A DNA stretch of 64,000 bases from assembly GCF_002209535.1 (NCBI RefSeq), contig NZ_NJIG01000008.1, positions 231,157 through 295,156 on the forward strand, in the 5' to 3' direction. Under the pieces are notes generated by a model that was not told the origin of the DNA, did no database searches, and worked only from the letters and a program-made list of their open reading frames with translations. Both the position numbers and the translations under genes were made by a program. The DNA comes from Achromobacter marplatensis (GTDB taxonomy: Bacteria; Pseudomonadota; Gammaproteobacteria; Burkholderiales; Burkholderiaceae_B). This document shows positions 26,839 to 36,513 of the stretch, piece by piece. The stretch's first letter is position 1. Each line of letters starts with the position of its first letter.

Positions 26839-29091
26839 ATGTCGACTCAGAAAAGCATCCAGGGCTCCGGGGGAGCTCGTCCCGCCCATTTCCCGTCTTT
26901 CCGCTTGTTGCCGCTGGCCTTGGCGATCGCCGCAGCGGGCAGCGCCCAGGCGCAATCCGCGGCCGGCGCGAACGAAGACACCATGGGCGTCGCCCAGATG
27001 GACACCGTCGTGGTGACCGCCGCGGGCTTCGAGCAGGAAATCAAGAACGCGCCGGCGTCCATTTCCGTGATCACCCGCGAACAACTGGAGACCAAGCCGT
27101 TCCATAACCTGGCCGACGCGGTGGCCGATGTGGAAGGGGTGACGGTGGAGCGGGGCGGTAAAGCGGGCGGCATGAACATCAGCATCCGCGGGCTGCCCAG
27201 CGATTACACGCTGGTGCTGGTGGACGGCAAGCGCCTGAACCAGAACAGCTCGGGCGCGCGCCCCAACGGCTTTGGCGACGTGGACACCAACTTTATTCCG
27301 CCGATGGCGGCCATCGAGCGGATCGAAGTCGTGCGCGGGCCCATGTCGACCCTGTACGGGTCGGATGCAATGGGCGGCGTGATCAACATCATCACCCGCA
27401 AGGTCAGTCAGGATTGGATGGGGCAGATCACGCTGGACGGCACGGCGCAGGGGGACAACGCCTTCGGCAACAACTACGGCGCGGCGTTCTACCTGAGCGG
27501 CCCGATCAAGACCGACAAGCTGGGCCTGACCTTGCGTGGCGGCCAGTACCGCCGCCTGAGCGCGAACGGCAGCTATCCGGTCAATCAGGCCGAGTTCAAC
27601 AGCGGCAACTACACCGGCGACATCGCCAGCTTCTCCGGCCTGGGCGACAGCAAGCAGCAGAACGTGGGCTTGCGCCTGGCGCTGACCCCCAACCGCAACC
27701 ACGACATCCTGTTCGACGTGGATAGCAACTGGCAAACCTACGACAACGCCAACGGTGAACTGGGCACGCTGAATACGAGCATCGCGCCCAACCGACAGGG
27801 TGGCGGCTACGATCCCGAAATGAAGTTCAACCGCCAGCGCTATGCGCTGACGCATCTGGGGCGCTACGGCGGTTCCATCAGTTCCGACACCAGCCTGGTC
27901 TACGACACGACCGAGACCATTGGCCGCACCAACCCCATGAATTCGCCGCGCCGGCCCTCCGACGGCGCCAAACGGGACCTGGAATACGACAACTGGGTGT
28001 TCGACACCAAGTGGACGATGCCGCTGTTCAACGACCGGCACAACCTGACGATGGGCGGGCAATGGCGCGAGCAGCAGTTCAAGGACACGCTGGTCTCTGC
28101 GCCGCTGGATCAGCGCCAGTACCAGTGGGCGCTGTTCGCGGAGGACGAATGGCGCATCGTGGATGACTTGGCGCTGACGGCCGGCGCACGTTACGACCGC
28201 AACGAGCAGTTCGGCGGCAAGTGGAGCCCGCGCGGCTATCTGGTGTGGAACGCCACGCCGATGTGGACCGTCAAGGGCGGCGTGAGCAAGGGCTACAAGA
28301 CGCCGGACATCAACCTGATGACGGACGGGATCATCGGTCTGGGCGCGCAGGGCACCATGCCGCTGCTGGGCAATTCGCAACTGAAGCCAGAAAGCAGCAC
28401 CTCGTCCGAATTGGGTCTGCTGTTTGACAACGGCGAGGGCCTGTCGGGCAACCTGACCGCCTTCCACACCAAGTTCAAAGACAAGATCGACTCGCAGAAC
28501 GTCCCCAACTGCCTGGCCAGGGGCGGGCCGGCGCCGGGGTGCCTGGATCTGGGCGTCTGGGAGCGCAACGGTGTTCCCGTGGACAATTTCTCGCAGCGCG
28601 TGAACATCGACACCGCCACCATCCAGGGTTTTGAACTGGGGGGCCGCATTCCGCTGTATGGCGGCGTGTCGTTCAACGGCAACTACACCTTGACCGCCAG
28701 TGAAGTGACCTCTGGCGCGAAGGAAGGCCAGCCCCTGGGTTCGCAGCCGCGCCATGCGCTGAACCTGGGCCTGAACTGGCGCATCAACGACCAGTTCAAT
28801 GCGTGGGTCCGTGGCGAATACCGCGCCAAGCAGTTCAACGACATGAACTGGGAGAAGGAACAGGTGTTCTACAACCCGTACTGGCTTGCCAGCATGGGCG
28901 GTTCCTACGTGGTCAACAAGAACGTGACCCTGTCGGCCTCGGTGTTCAACCTGTTCGACAAGAACTTCGTGAACTATGGCCCGACGAAGATCGGCGCCAA
29001 CGCGCCGGCGGCCAACGCGAACTGGACCAATTCGTACCGCCAGGTGCTGGAAGGCCGCCGCCTGTGGGTGTCGGCAAACATTACGTTCTGA
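26839..29091 (+). CDS. TonB-dependent catecholate siderophore receptor (FepA/PfeA/PirA-like)
   Basis: A 750-residue outer-membrane receptor. It has a signal peptide (hydrophobic core RLLPLALAIAAAGSAQA), a TonB box close to MDTVVVTAAGF, a plug domain with IRGLPSDYTLVLVDGKR and ERIEVVRGPMSTLYGSDAMGG, and a 22-strand barrel ending in WVSANITF with the C-terminal Phe needed for assembly. The VVRGPMSTLYGSDAMGGVINI form is that of the FepA/CirA group. It has a Fur-box-like site upstream and a two-component pair next to it, as in P. aeruginosa pfeA and pirA. The exact ligand is not determined. Confidence 0.88.
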   Translation: MSTQKSIQGSGGARPAHFPSFRLLPLALAIAAAGSAQAQSAAGANEDTMGVAQMDTVVVTAAGFEQEIKNAPASISVITREQLETKPFHNLADAVADVEGVTVERGGKAGGMNISIRGLPSDYTLVLVDGKRLNQNSSGARPNGFGDVDTNFIPPMAAIERIEVVRGPMSTLYGSDAMGGVINIITRKVSQDWMGQITLDGTAQGDNAFGNNYGAAFYLSGPIKTDKLGLTLRGGQYRRLSANGSYPVNQAEFNSGNYTGDIASFSGLGDSKQQNVGLRLALTPNRNHDILFDVDSNWQTYDNANGELGTLNTSIAPNRQGGGYDPEMKFNRQRYALTHLGRYGGSISSDTSLVYDTTETIGRTNPMNSPRRPSDGAKRDLEYDNWVFDTKWTMPLFNDRHNLTMGGQWREQQFKDTLVSAPLDQRQYQWALFAEDEWRIVDDLALTAGARYDRNEQFGGKWSPRGYLVWNATPMWTVKGGVSKGYKTPDINLMTDGIIGLGAQGTMPLLGNSQLKPESSTSSELGLLFDNGEGLSGNLTAFHTKFKDKIDSQNVPNCLARGGPAPGCLDLGVWERNGVPVDNFSQRVNIDTATIQGFELGGRIPLYGGVSFNGNYTLTASEVTSGAKEGQPLGSQPRHALNLGLNWRINDQFNAWVRGEYRAKQFNDMNWEKEQVFYNPYWLASMGGSYVVNKNVTLSASVFNLFDKNFVNYGPTKIGANAPAANANWTNSYRQVLEGRRLWVSANITF

Positions 29092-29130
29092 TCTGCCTAG
29101 TGCCTGGCTTTGGCCGGGCATTCTTCGGAG

Positions 29131-29158
29131 GGCTCCGCCGGTGTGCGGGGCCTTTTTT
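29131..29158 (+). terminator. Terminator of the first TonB receptor gene
   Basis: GGCTCCGC (29131-29138) pairs with GCGGGGCC (29145-29152), one wobble pair, followed by six T's. The histidine kinase gene converges on it from the other side. Confidence 0.8.
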
Positions 29159-29161
29159 CGT

Positions 29162-30556
29162 TCAGTCTGTGAGTAGCGGCAGTTCCATGCGGACGCTCAG
29201 GCCTTGCGGAGAGACATTGCGCGCCGATATCCGGCCCTTGTGCGCGGCGATCGCGGCTTGCGCGATGGACAGGCCCAGGCCGGCGCCGGAACCTGGCGCC
29301 TTCGATCCGGATGCGGTGCGGAAGAACGGCTCGAACAGAGATTCCAGGTCCGCTGCGGGCACGCCCGGCCCGCGGTCTTCGATTTCCAGGCAGGCTTCAC
29401 GCACGCCGATCGAGAGCCGAACCCGTATCGCGCTGTGCGCGGGGGCGAAGCGCAGGGCATTACGCAGCACGTTCTCGATGGCGCTGGCCAGGCTGTCGCG
29501 ATCGCCCGTCATCGCTACCGGGGGCAGCCTTTCCCAGAGGATGCGCACTTGCTGTTCGCCGGCCTCGTAGCGGGCATCGTCCACAACGGCGGACACGACG
29601 TCGGTCAGGTCGAGCGTATCGCTCGGCTCGGGCTGGGCGCCCAGGCGGGCCAGGCGCAGCGTGTTGCCTACCAGGGCGTCCAGGCGTTCGCATTCGCGTT
29701 CGATGCGGTCCAGCTGCACGTCCTGGCGTTCATCCTTGCGGCGCGCCAGTTCGGCCGCCAGCCGCAGCCTTGCCAGCGGCGAGCGCAATTCGTGCGCGAT
29801 GTTGTGCAGCAGCTGTTCGCGGGTGTCGACAAGCGCCTTGATCCGGTCCGCCATGGCGTTGAAATCGCGCGCCAACAGGCCGAGCTCGTCCTTGCGGCCA
29901 GCCAGCTTGGGCGGTGTCTGGGCATCCAGGCGGCCGGCGGCCAGCGCGTGCGTGGCCTGGCGCAACTGCGTCAGGGGCGCGGTGACGTGGCGGGTCAGCG
30001 CCCAGCACAACGGGGCGGTTACCGCCAGCGCGAAGAGCAGCAGCGCCAGCGCCACGGGCGAGAGCCCCAGCACTTCCCAATGCGACGAGTCAAAGGGCAG
30101 GAACAGCATCAGCAACTGGGAACCGTCGGGCAGCGGCAGAAGCTGCGGCTGCCACCAGGAAACGCGCTCTCCGACCGGGTCAGGCTGCAGGTAGTCCGCT
30201 TGCGGGGACTGGTCGGTCGCCGCCCGGTACGCGGCAAGCCAGTCGTGCATGCGGGTGGGCAGTGTGCGGCCCAGGATCTCGGCGTCCTGGGCGTCCAGCA
30301 CGTAGATCTTGAGCGCCGAGTAGCGTTGGTCCATGGCTTGGACCCAGCGTTGCAGGCCGTCGACGCCGTGGTTGCGGGCGACTTGCCGGGCGTCGTGAGT
30401 CAGGCTGGCCGGGTTCAGGCCGTCAAGCGAATTGATGCGATACCAGGCGACCGTCGCGGTGAACAGCATGCCGCACACCAGGATGATCGTCATGGCGCCC
30501 CAGAAGGTCAGGAACGCGCGCCAGAAGAGCGATCGGGTGGGCAGCGGCCACGGCAT
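29162..30556 (-). CDS. Sensor histidine kinase (PfeS/PirS-like)
   Basis: A 464-residue membrane sensor kinase. It has an N-terminal span (about 14-36), a periplasmic domain of about 130 residues, a second span near 167-188, and HAMP. HisKA follows with the phospho-acceptor His in NIAHELRSPLARLRL, and the HATPase domain shows the N box ENVLRNALRFAP, G1 box EDRGPGVP and G2 box GAGLGLSI. It overlaps the response regulator stop (TGATG). Placement between two catecholate-type receptors suggests it senses a siderophore in the periplasm, as PfeS does; this is inference from layout. Confidence 0.88.
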   Translation of the reverse strand: MPWPLPTRSLFWRAFLTFWGAMTIILVCGMLFTATVAWYRINSLDGLNPASLTHDARQVARNHGVDGLQRWVQAMDQRYSALKIYVLDAQDAEILGRTLPTRMHDWLAAYRAATDQSPQADYLQPDPVGERVSWWQPQLLPLPDGSQLLMLFLPFDSSHWEVLGLSPVALALLLFALAVTAPLCWALTRHVTAPLTQLRQATHALAAGRLDAQTPPKLAGRKDELGLLARDFNAMADRIKALVDTREQLLHNIAHELRSPLARLRLAAELARRKDERQDVQLDRIERECERLDALVGNTLRLARLGAQPEPSDTLDLTDVVSAVVDDARYEAGEQQVRILWERLPPVAMTGDRDSLASAIENVLRNALRFAPAHSAIRVRLSIGVREACLEIEDRGPGVPAADLESLFEPFFRTASGSKAPGSGAGLGLSIAQAAIAAHKGRISARNVSPQGLSVRMELPLLTD

Positions 30557-31278
30557 CAGGCCGCACCCGCCAGCACATAGCCCAGCCCGCGCAGATTGCG
30601 GATCGACAGGGAGTCGCCGGACGCGTCCAGGTGCAGCTTCTTGCGCAGGGTGCTGATGTGGGTGTCGATGCTGCGGTCGTAGCGTTCCGGCCGGCGGCCC
30701 AGCGCGTACATGCCGATCTGTTCGCGGGCGATGACTTGCCCCGGGGCGCGCATCAGCAATTCCAGGATGCGTTGTTCGGCGCCCGTCAGCAGGATGTCTT
30801 CACCATCCAGGCGGACGCGTCCGCTGGCGGGGTCCAGCGTCAAGGACCCGAGCGTCAGCGTGGGGGTGGTGGCTTCCGGTACTTCCTCGAAGCGCCGCAG
30901 CACCGCCGTGATGCGGGCTTTGAGTTCACGCGGGCTGAACGGCTTGGCCAGGTAGTCGTCGGCGCCGAATTCCAGCCCCAGTACGCGGTCGGTCTCGCCG
31001 CCGTGCGCGGTGAACATGATGACCGGCCGGCGAGAGCGCCGGCGGTAGTGCTTGAGCAAGTCCAGCCCATTGCCGTCCGGCAACATCAGGTCAAGCAGCA
31101 CCAGGTCGTAGTCGTCTTGCGCCAGCAGGGCAAGGCCGTGGGCGCCGGTATGAGCCAGCGTGAGCAGGCAGTGATTGGGTTCGAGGTATTCGCGCAGCAT
31201 CTGTGCAAGCTCGACGTCGTCGTCGATCAGCAGGATGCGGTGCGCCACCGCTGAGTGAGAAAAAGGCATCCGTATCAA
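30556..31278 (-). CDS. OmpR-family response regulator (PfeR/PirR-like)
   Basis: A 240-residue regulator. The receiver domain holds DDD after the first strand (about 18-20), the phospho-acceptor Asp in LVLLDLMLPDGNG, MFTAHGGETD and the Lys of AKPFSPREL. The C-terminal winged helix is of OmpR type (DILLTGAEQRILELLM ... THISTLRKKL). A slightly later ATG (31269) is also possible. It precedes the kinase gene and is divergent from the second receptor, so it probably activates one or both receptor genes when the siderophore is present. Confidence 0.9.
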   Translation of the reverse strand: MIRMPFSHSAVAHRILLIDDDVELAQMLREYLEPNHCLLTLAHTGAHGLALLAQDDYDLVLLDLMLPDGNGLDLLKHYRRRSRRPVIMFTAHGGETDRVLGLEFGADDYLAKPFSPRELKARITAVLRRFEEVPEATTPTLTLGSLTLDPASGRVRLDGEDILLTGAEQRILELLMRAPGQVIAREQIGMYALGRRPERYDRSIDTHISTLRKKLHLDASGDSLSIRNLRGLGYVLAGAA

Positions 31279-31394
31279 GTGTCCCGCACTCGGTAGTGTG
31301 GCGCATGGCCATGCCGCCGAGTGTCAAGAAGTGCGAAGAAGGTAAAAGTTGTGGAAAGGCGTTTGCCCGGTTCCGACACCCTCAATTCTAATAT

Positions 31395-31413
31395 GAGAAT
31401 AGTTTTCATTAAG
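31395..31413. promoter_or_regulatory. Fur-box-like site upstream of the second TonB receptor
   Basis: Twelve of 19 bases match the Fur consensus, including GAAT and TTTCATTA-type arms. It lies in AT-rich DNA between the response regulator gene and the receptor start, where both promoters would be. Confidence 0.5.
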
Positions 31414-31481
31414 AAATGAGGGCTGGACTCAGCGCCGCACACGGGGTGCGCCATGGGTCCGGTACGGGAGGAAGCGGAATC

Positions 31482-33503
31482 ATGAGCAGCAAAGATCTGG
31501 CCTTGGACGGCCGCATTCGGGTGTCGCGCACGCGTTTGGCGGCGGCACTTTGCGCGGCGGGACTGGGCATGGGCCCGGTGGCGGTTTGGGCGCAGGCAAG
31601 CGATTCCGCCAAGACGATGGAAACCGTCGTGGTGACCGCCAGCGGGTTCGAGCAGCAGATCAAGGACGCGCCGGCGTCGATCAGCGTGATCACCCGCGAA
31701 GACCTGGACAAGAAGTTCTACCGCGACGTGAACGACGCGCTGCTGGAAGTGCCGGGCGTGATCATCACGGGCGGGGGCGACCGCCAGGACATCAGCCTGC
31801 GCGGCATGGGCCCGCAGTACACGCTGATCCTGATCGACGGCAAGCGCCAAAGCTCGCGTGAAACTCGTACCAACTCGGATTCCGCCGGCGTGGAAGGCGG
31901 CTGGACGCCGCCGTTGGCCGCCATCGAACGCATCGAAGTCGTGCGCGGCCCGATGTCGTCGCTGTATGGCTCGGATGCGATGGGCGGGGTGATCAACATC
32001 ATCACCCGCAAGGTGCCCAACGAGTGGGGCGGCGAAATCCGCCTGGACACCACCATCCAGGAAAGCAACAAGTCGGGCGATATCTACCAGGGCAATTTCT
32101 ATCTGTCCGGCCCCATCAAGACCGACCTGCTGGGCTTGCAGATCTATGGCCAGGCATCGCAGCGCGATGAAGACAACATCGTCAACGGCTTTCGCAAGCG
32201 CAATTCGGACAGCGTGACGGCCAAGCTGGCGCTGACGCCGAACCGTGACCACGACATCGTGCTGGAAGGTACGACCATGCGTCAGAAGTACGAGAACACG
32301 TTGGGCAAGACGGTCGCGCCGCAAACGCCGGGCGTGGCGTGCGGCCGCAACGGTTGCCCCGCGTCGTCAGAAACGGACTACCGCAGTAACAAGTGGGCGC
32401 TGTCGCACACGGGCCGTTGGGGCTGGGCGGTGTCGGACAGCTACGTGCAGCAGGAAGAGTTCGACAACCGTTCGCGGCAGATGAAGATCAAGAACCTGAA
32501 TCTGCAGACCAGCTGGACGCTGCCCCTGGGCTCGCACATGCTGACCCTGGGCGGCACCTACCTCAGCCAGCGTTTGAACGACCAGACCGGCAACCAGTTG
32601 GCCGGCGGCCCCAGCAAGATCGACCGTTACCAATGGGCGCTGTTCGCCGAAGACGAATGGCGCTTGACCGACAGCTTTGCCGTCACCGCCGGCCTGCGCA
32701 TGGACGATGACGAGAACTTCGGCACGCACTTCAGCCCGCGCCTGTACGGCGTGTGGCAGATGGCCGAACGCTGGACGCTCAAGGGCGGCGTGTCCACGGG
32801 CTTCCGTGCGCCGGACTTGCGCCAGACGGTGGCAGGCTGGGGCCAGGTCAGCCGCGGCGGCAACATGTACGGCAACCCGGACCTGACGCCCGAGAAGTCG
32901 GTGACCGAGGAAATCGGCATCCTGTATGACGACGGCGAAGGCTTCAACGCCGGCCTGACCGTGTTCAACAACGACTTCAAGGACAAGATCACCCGCGTCG
33001 GGTGCCCGGCCTCGCAATGCCCCGAAGGCCCGAACCAGTTCGGCGCCGACCCCACGACCTACATGAACGTGGATAAGGCGGTGTCGCGTGGCGTGGAAGC
33101 CAACCTGAAGCTGCCGCTGGGCCGCGACTGGTCGTTGACCAGCAGCTACACGTTCACGAAGTCGGAGCAGAAGTCCGGCCAATACCAGGGCCAGCCGCTG
33201 AACCAGCTGCCCAAGCACCTGTTCACGACCACCTTGAATTGGCAGGCGTCTGACGCATTGCAAGCGTGGGCCCGGGTGAACTACCGCGGCAAGGAAAGCC
33301 AGCCCATCACCAGCGCGTCGTCGTCCTCGTTCATCGCGCCGTCCTACACCTTCGTGGATCTGGGCGGTTCCTATGCGGTGAACAAGACCGTGTCGGTGTA
33401 TGCCGGCATCTACAACCTGTTCGACAAGCAGGTGACCTATGACGATTACGAGTTCGTGGAAGACGGCCGCCGCTACTGGCTGGGCGTCGGCGTGAAGTTC
33501 TGA
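31482..33503 (+). CDS. TonB-dependent catecholate siderophore receptor, second paralogue
   Basis: A 673-residue receptor related to the one at 26839 but about 75 residues shorter. The signal peptide (AAALCAAGLGMGPVAVWAQA) is followed by METVVVTASGFEQQIKDAPASIS, a plug domain sharing the IERIEVVRGPMS-LYGSDAMGG block, and a barrel ending in YWLGVGVKF with C-terminal Phe. The ATG at 31482 has GGAGGAAG just upstream; the open frame before it overlaps the promoter region. A siderophore transporter operon follows directly, so this receptor probably delivers the ligand of that transporter. Confidence 0.88.
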   Translation: MSSKDLALDGRIRVSRTRLAAALCAAGLGMGPVAVWAQASDSAKTMETVVVTASGFEQQIKDAPASISVITREDLDKKFYRDVNDALLEVPGVIITGGGDRQDISLRGMGPQYTLILIDGKRQSSRETRTNSDSAGVEGGWTPPLAAIERIEVVRGPMSSLYGSDAMGGVINIITRKVPNEWGGEIRLDTTIQESNKSGDIYQGNFYLSGPIKTDLLGLQIYGQASQRDEDNIVNGFRKRNSDSVTAKLALTPNRDHDIVLEGTTMRQKYENTLGKTVAPQTPGVACGRNGCPASSETDYRSNKWALSHTGRWGWAVSDSYVQQEEFDNRSRQMKIKNLNLQTSWTLPLGSHMLTLGGTYLSQRLNDQTGNQLAGGPSKIDRYQWALFAEDEWRLTDSFAVTAGLRMDDDENFGTHFSPRLYGVWQMAERWTLKGGVSTGFRAPDLRQTVAGWGQVSRGGNMYGNPDLTPEKSVTEEIGILYDDGEGFNAGLTVFNNDFKDKITRVGCPASQCPEGPNQFGADPTTYMNVDKAVSRGVEANLKLPLGRDWSLTSSYTFTKSEQKSGQYQGQPLNQLPKHLFTTTLNWQASDALQAWARVNYRGKESQPITSASSSSFIAPSYTFVDLGGSYAVNKTVSVYAGIYNLFDKQVTYDDYEFVEDGRRYWLGVGVKF

Positions 33504-33553
33504 TCTTGAGAGTAGGGGGGCGCTTGCGTCCCCCGCAACACAAAGAGGTGCGT

Positions 33554-34504
33554 ATGACGATGCAAGGAAACACGAGCTGTGCCCGCCGCTGGTTGATGCA
33601 GGCAGGCGTCGCGTTGGCGATGGGCGCGGCAACGGCTGTGTGCGCGGCGCAGGCCACGGCGCCCGTCAAGCATGCGCGCGGCGAGACCGCCGTGCCGGCC
33701 AATCCGACCAAGACCGTCGTGATGGACATGGCCGTGCTGGATACGATGCACGCGCTGGGAATCGAAGCGATGGGCGTGCCGGCGGTCGCCAAGCTGCCGC
33801 CCCAGCTTGCCCAGTACGCAGACCAGCGTTACTTGAAGGTCGGCTCGCTGTTCGAACCGAATTACGAGGTCATCCATGCCGCCCAGCCGCAGGTGATCTT
33901 CGTGGCGGGGCGGTCGGCGCCCAAGTACGACGAACTGGCCAAGCTGGCCCCCACCGTCGACCTGACGGTCGACCCGAAGGATTTGGTCGGCAGCGTGACG
34001 CGCAACACCGAGACGCTGGCGGCCATCTACGGCAAGCAGCCGCAGGCCAAGGAAAAGCTGGACGCGTTGCGCGCGTCGATTTCAGCGCTGCATGGCCAGG
34101 CGGCCAACGCCGGCACCGCGCTGATCGTGCTGACGACGGGCGGCAAGATGAGTGCCTACGGTCCGGGTTCGCGCTTTGGCGTGATCCATGATGCATTCGG
34201 CGTGAAGCCCGCCGTCGTGGGCTTGAACGTGTCCAATCACGGCCAAGCCATCTCGTTCGAATTCATCGCCCAGACCGATCCGGACTGGCTGTTCGTGATT
34301 GATCGCGACGCCGCGATCGGCCGCGAGGGCGTATCGGCCCAGCGCATGCTGGACAACGATCTGGTGCGCCCGACCAAGGCTTGGAAGAACAAGCGCGTGG
34401 TGTACCTGAACGGCTTCAACTGGTATCTGCTGGGCAGCGCCGGACTGACTTCCATGCAGCAGAACGTGGACGAGATCGCCGCGGCGCTGGCGCAAGAAAA
34501 GTAA
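33554..34504 (+). CDS. Periplasmic iron-siderophore binding protein (CeuE/FatB/YclQ-like)
   Basis: A 316-residue class III binding protein with a signal peptide (hydrophobic core AGVALAMGAATAVCAAQA); the Cys is not in a proper lipobox, so it should be soluble. The fold markers are VVMDMAVLDTMHALGIEAMGVP, PNYEVIHAAQPQVIFVAGRS and LDNDLVRPTKAWKNKRVVYL. This form is found in proteins binding petrobactin-like or linear enterobactin-type siderophores (CeuE, FatB, YclQ). It follows the receptor by 50 bp, separated by a GC-rich hairpin, and begins a four-gene transporter operon. Confidence 0.85.
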   Translation: MTMQGNTSCARRWLMQAGVALAMGAATAVCAAQATAPVKHARGETAVPANPTKTVVMDMAVLDTMHALGIEAMGVPAVAKLPPQLAQYADQRYLKVGSLFEPNYEVIHAAQPQVIFVAGRSAPKYDELAKLAPTVDLTVDPKDLVGSVTRNTETLAAIYGKQPQAKEKLDALRASISALHGQAANAGTALIVLTTGGKMSAYGPGSRFGVIHDAFGVKPAVVGLNVSNHGQAISFEFIAQTDPDWLFVIDRDAAIGREGVSAQRMLDNDLVRPTKAWKNKRVVYLNGFNWYLLGSAGLTSMQQNVDEIAAALAQEK

Positions 34505-34535
34505 GCGGCATGGGTGTTGCGAGCAAGGGCCACCG

Positions 34536-35528
34536 GTGAATTGGCGGCGAAAGGTGAGCGGTTGGGGCGGCCTGGCCGCCTTGTTGGTGCTGCTGGTGGT
34601 GCTGTGCGCCGCCAGCGTCAGCCTGGGCGCGGGGCAGTTGTCGCTGGCCGCGCTATGGGGCGGAGGCGAAGAGGCCGACCGCGCCTGGCGCTTCCTGATG
34701 GTCAGCCGCGTGCCGCGCACCGTGGCATTGTTGCTGGCCGGCATGTCGCTGGCGGTTGCGGGCCTGATCATGCAGATGCTGGTGCGCAACCGTTTCGTGG
34801 AACCGACGACGGCCGGCACCGTCGAGTCCGCGACGCTGGGCATCCTGGTCATTACCCTGCTGGCGCCGGATACGCCGGTGATCGGCAAGATGCTGACCGC
34901 CACGGCTTTCGCGCTGGCCGGCACCTTGCTGTTCCTGGCGCTGTTGCGCCGGGTGCCGCTGCGCACGCCCTTCATCGTGCCGCTGATCGGCCTGATCCTG
35001 GGCGGCGTGATCCACGCGGTTACCACCTTTGTGGCGTTCCGGTTCGACCTGCTGCAATCGCTGCACGCCTGGACGACAGGCGATTTCTCGGGCGTGCTGC
35101 GTGGCCGCTATGAGCTGCTGTGGATCGGCTTTGCGCTGGCGTGCGCGGCCTATGCCGCCGCTGACCGCTACACGGTGGCAGGCATGGGCCGTGAATTCGC
35201 CTCGAACCTGGGGCTGAATCACGCACGCCTGACATTCGTCGGCCTCTTGATCGTGTCCGCGATTTCGGCCGTGGTGGTGGTGACGGCGGGCGGCATCCCG
35301 TTCCTGGGCCTGATCGTGCCCAACGCCGTCAGCCTGGTGCTGGGAGACAACATGCGCCGCTCCATCCCCTGGGTCGCGGCGCTGGGCGGCGTCTTCGTGC
35401 TGGCCTGCGACATCATCGGCCGCCTGGTCATCCACCCGTATGAAATCCCCATCGGCACGGTCGTCGGCGTGCTGGGCAGCATCCTGTTCCTGTGGCTGTT
35501 GCGCACGAGGAGGAACCGCCTTGGCTGA
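34536..35528 (+). CDS. Iron-siderophore ABC permease (FatD/CeuB/YclN-like)
   Basis: A 330-residue FecCD-family permease with about nine spans. It shows RVPRTVALLLAGMSLAVAGLIMQMLVRNRFVEPTTAG (about 50-87), the region after the first spans that is diagnostic for the family, and GGIPFLGLIVPNAVS in the coupling region. The start is GTG at 34536. It is followed by a second permease whose start overlaps by 8 bp. Confidence 0.9.
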   Translation: MNWRRKVSGWGGLAALLVLLVVLCAASVSLGAGQLSLAALWGGGEEADRAWRFLMVSRVPRTVALLLAGMSLAVAGLIMQMLVRNRFVEPTTAGTVESATLGILVITLLAPDTPVIGKMLTATAFALAGTLLFLALLRRVPLRTPFIVPLIGLILGGVIHAVTTFVAFRFDLLQSLHAWTTGDFSGVLRGRYELLWIGFALACAAYAAADRYTVAGMGREFASNLGLNHARLTFVGLLIVSAISAVVVVTAGGIPFLGLIVPNAVSLVLGDNMRRSIPWVAALGGVFVLACDIIGRLVIHPYEIPIGTVVGVLGSILFLWLLRTRRNRLG

Positions 35529-36513
35529 GACAGTGCTTGCCGTCACCCGCCAGCCGGTCCGGCGCGCGCCGCAGCCGCTGCGCCTGATGTGGCTGGGCGT
35601 GGCCGCCTTAGTGTGCGTCGTGGCATTCATGACCTTGGGCGCCAACGGCCAGTGGTCGTTCGTGATTCCGTTTCGCGGCGGCAAGCTGGCGGCGATGCTG
35701 CTGGTGGCATATGCCGTGGCGGTGTCGTCGGTGCTCTTCCAGACCATCACGCACAACCGCATCCTGACGCCCGCGATCATGGGTTTCGATGCGCTGTACC
35801 TGCTGATCCAGGCCGTCGTGGTGTTCGGATTCGGGCAGGCGGCCACCGCCGCGAACCATCCGGTGGCGGCCTTCCTGCTGGAAGTCGGCGCCATGACCGC
35901 GTTTGCCTGCCTGTTGTTCCGCTGGCTGTTTTCGGACGCGGTGCGCAGCCTGCATCTGATGATGCTGGTGGGCATCGTCTTCGGGCTGCTGTTTCGCAGC
36001 CTGTCCAATTTCGTGGTGCGACTGATCGACCCGAACGAGTTCCTGGTTTTGCAGGACCGCATGTTCGCCAGTTTCAATTCGGTGCGCGTGTCGCTCTTGC
36101 CGATCGCGCTTGCAGCCGTCTGCATGGCCACGTTGGTGATCTGGCGCATGCGCCATCGCTACGACGTGCTGGCGCTGGGCCGCGATATCGCCGTGAACCT
36201 GGGGGTAGACTACCGCCGCAGCCTGATGCTGACCCTGGCAGCGATTGCGGTGCTGGTGTCCGTGTCGACGGCGCTGGTGGGGCCCGTGACCTTCTTCGGC
36301 CTGCTGGTCAGCAACCTGGCCTATCAAGCGATGGGGTCGGACAAGCATCGGTACACGATTCCCGCCGCTACCTTCCTGAGTGTCATCTTCCTGGTGGGCG
36401 GCCAGACGCTGCTTGAGCGTGTGCTGGGCCTGAACACCACGGTCAGCGTGGTGATCGAGTTCGTGGGCGGCGTGATGTTCCTCTTCCTGATCCTGCGCAG
36501 GGGGCGCCGATGA
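35521..36513 (+). CDS. Iron-siderophore ABC permease (FatC/CeuC/YclO-like)
   Basis: A 330-residue second FecCD permease. It carries LLVAYAVAVSSVLFQTITHNRILTPAIMGFDALYLL in place of the usual QxxxRNPLA motif, plus GPVTFFGLLVSNLAYQ in the coupling region. The start is a TTG at 35521 with a perfect AGGAGG at 35508-35513, seven bases upstream; no ATG fits as well. It forms the membrane channel with the preceding permease. Confidence 0.88.
   Translation: MAETVLAVTRQPVRRAPQPLRLMWLGVAALVCVVAFMTLGANGQWSFVIPFRGGKLAAMLLVAYAVAVSSVLFQTITHNRILTPAIMGFDALYLLIQAVVVFGFGQAATAANHPVAAFLLEVGAMTAFACLLFRWLFSDAVRSLHLMMLVGIVFGLLFRSLSNFVVRLIDPNEFLVLQDRMFASFNSVRVSLLPIALAAVCMATLVIWRMRHRYDVLALGRDIAVNLGVDYRRSLMLTLAAIAVLVSVSTALVGPVTFFGLLVSNLAYQAMGSDKHRYTIPAATFLSVIFLVGGQTLLERVLGLNTTVSVVIEFVGGVMFLFLILRRGRR

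Noticed and set aside
33515..33535. Terminator between the second receptor and the binding protein gene
   Set aside because: The GC-rich hairpin has no T run and is followed at once by the next ribosome-binding site, so it is more likely an intercistronic stabiliser.
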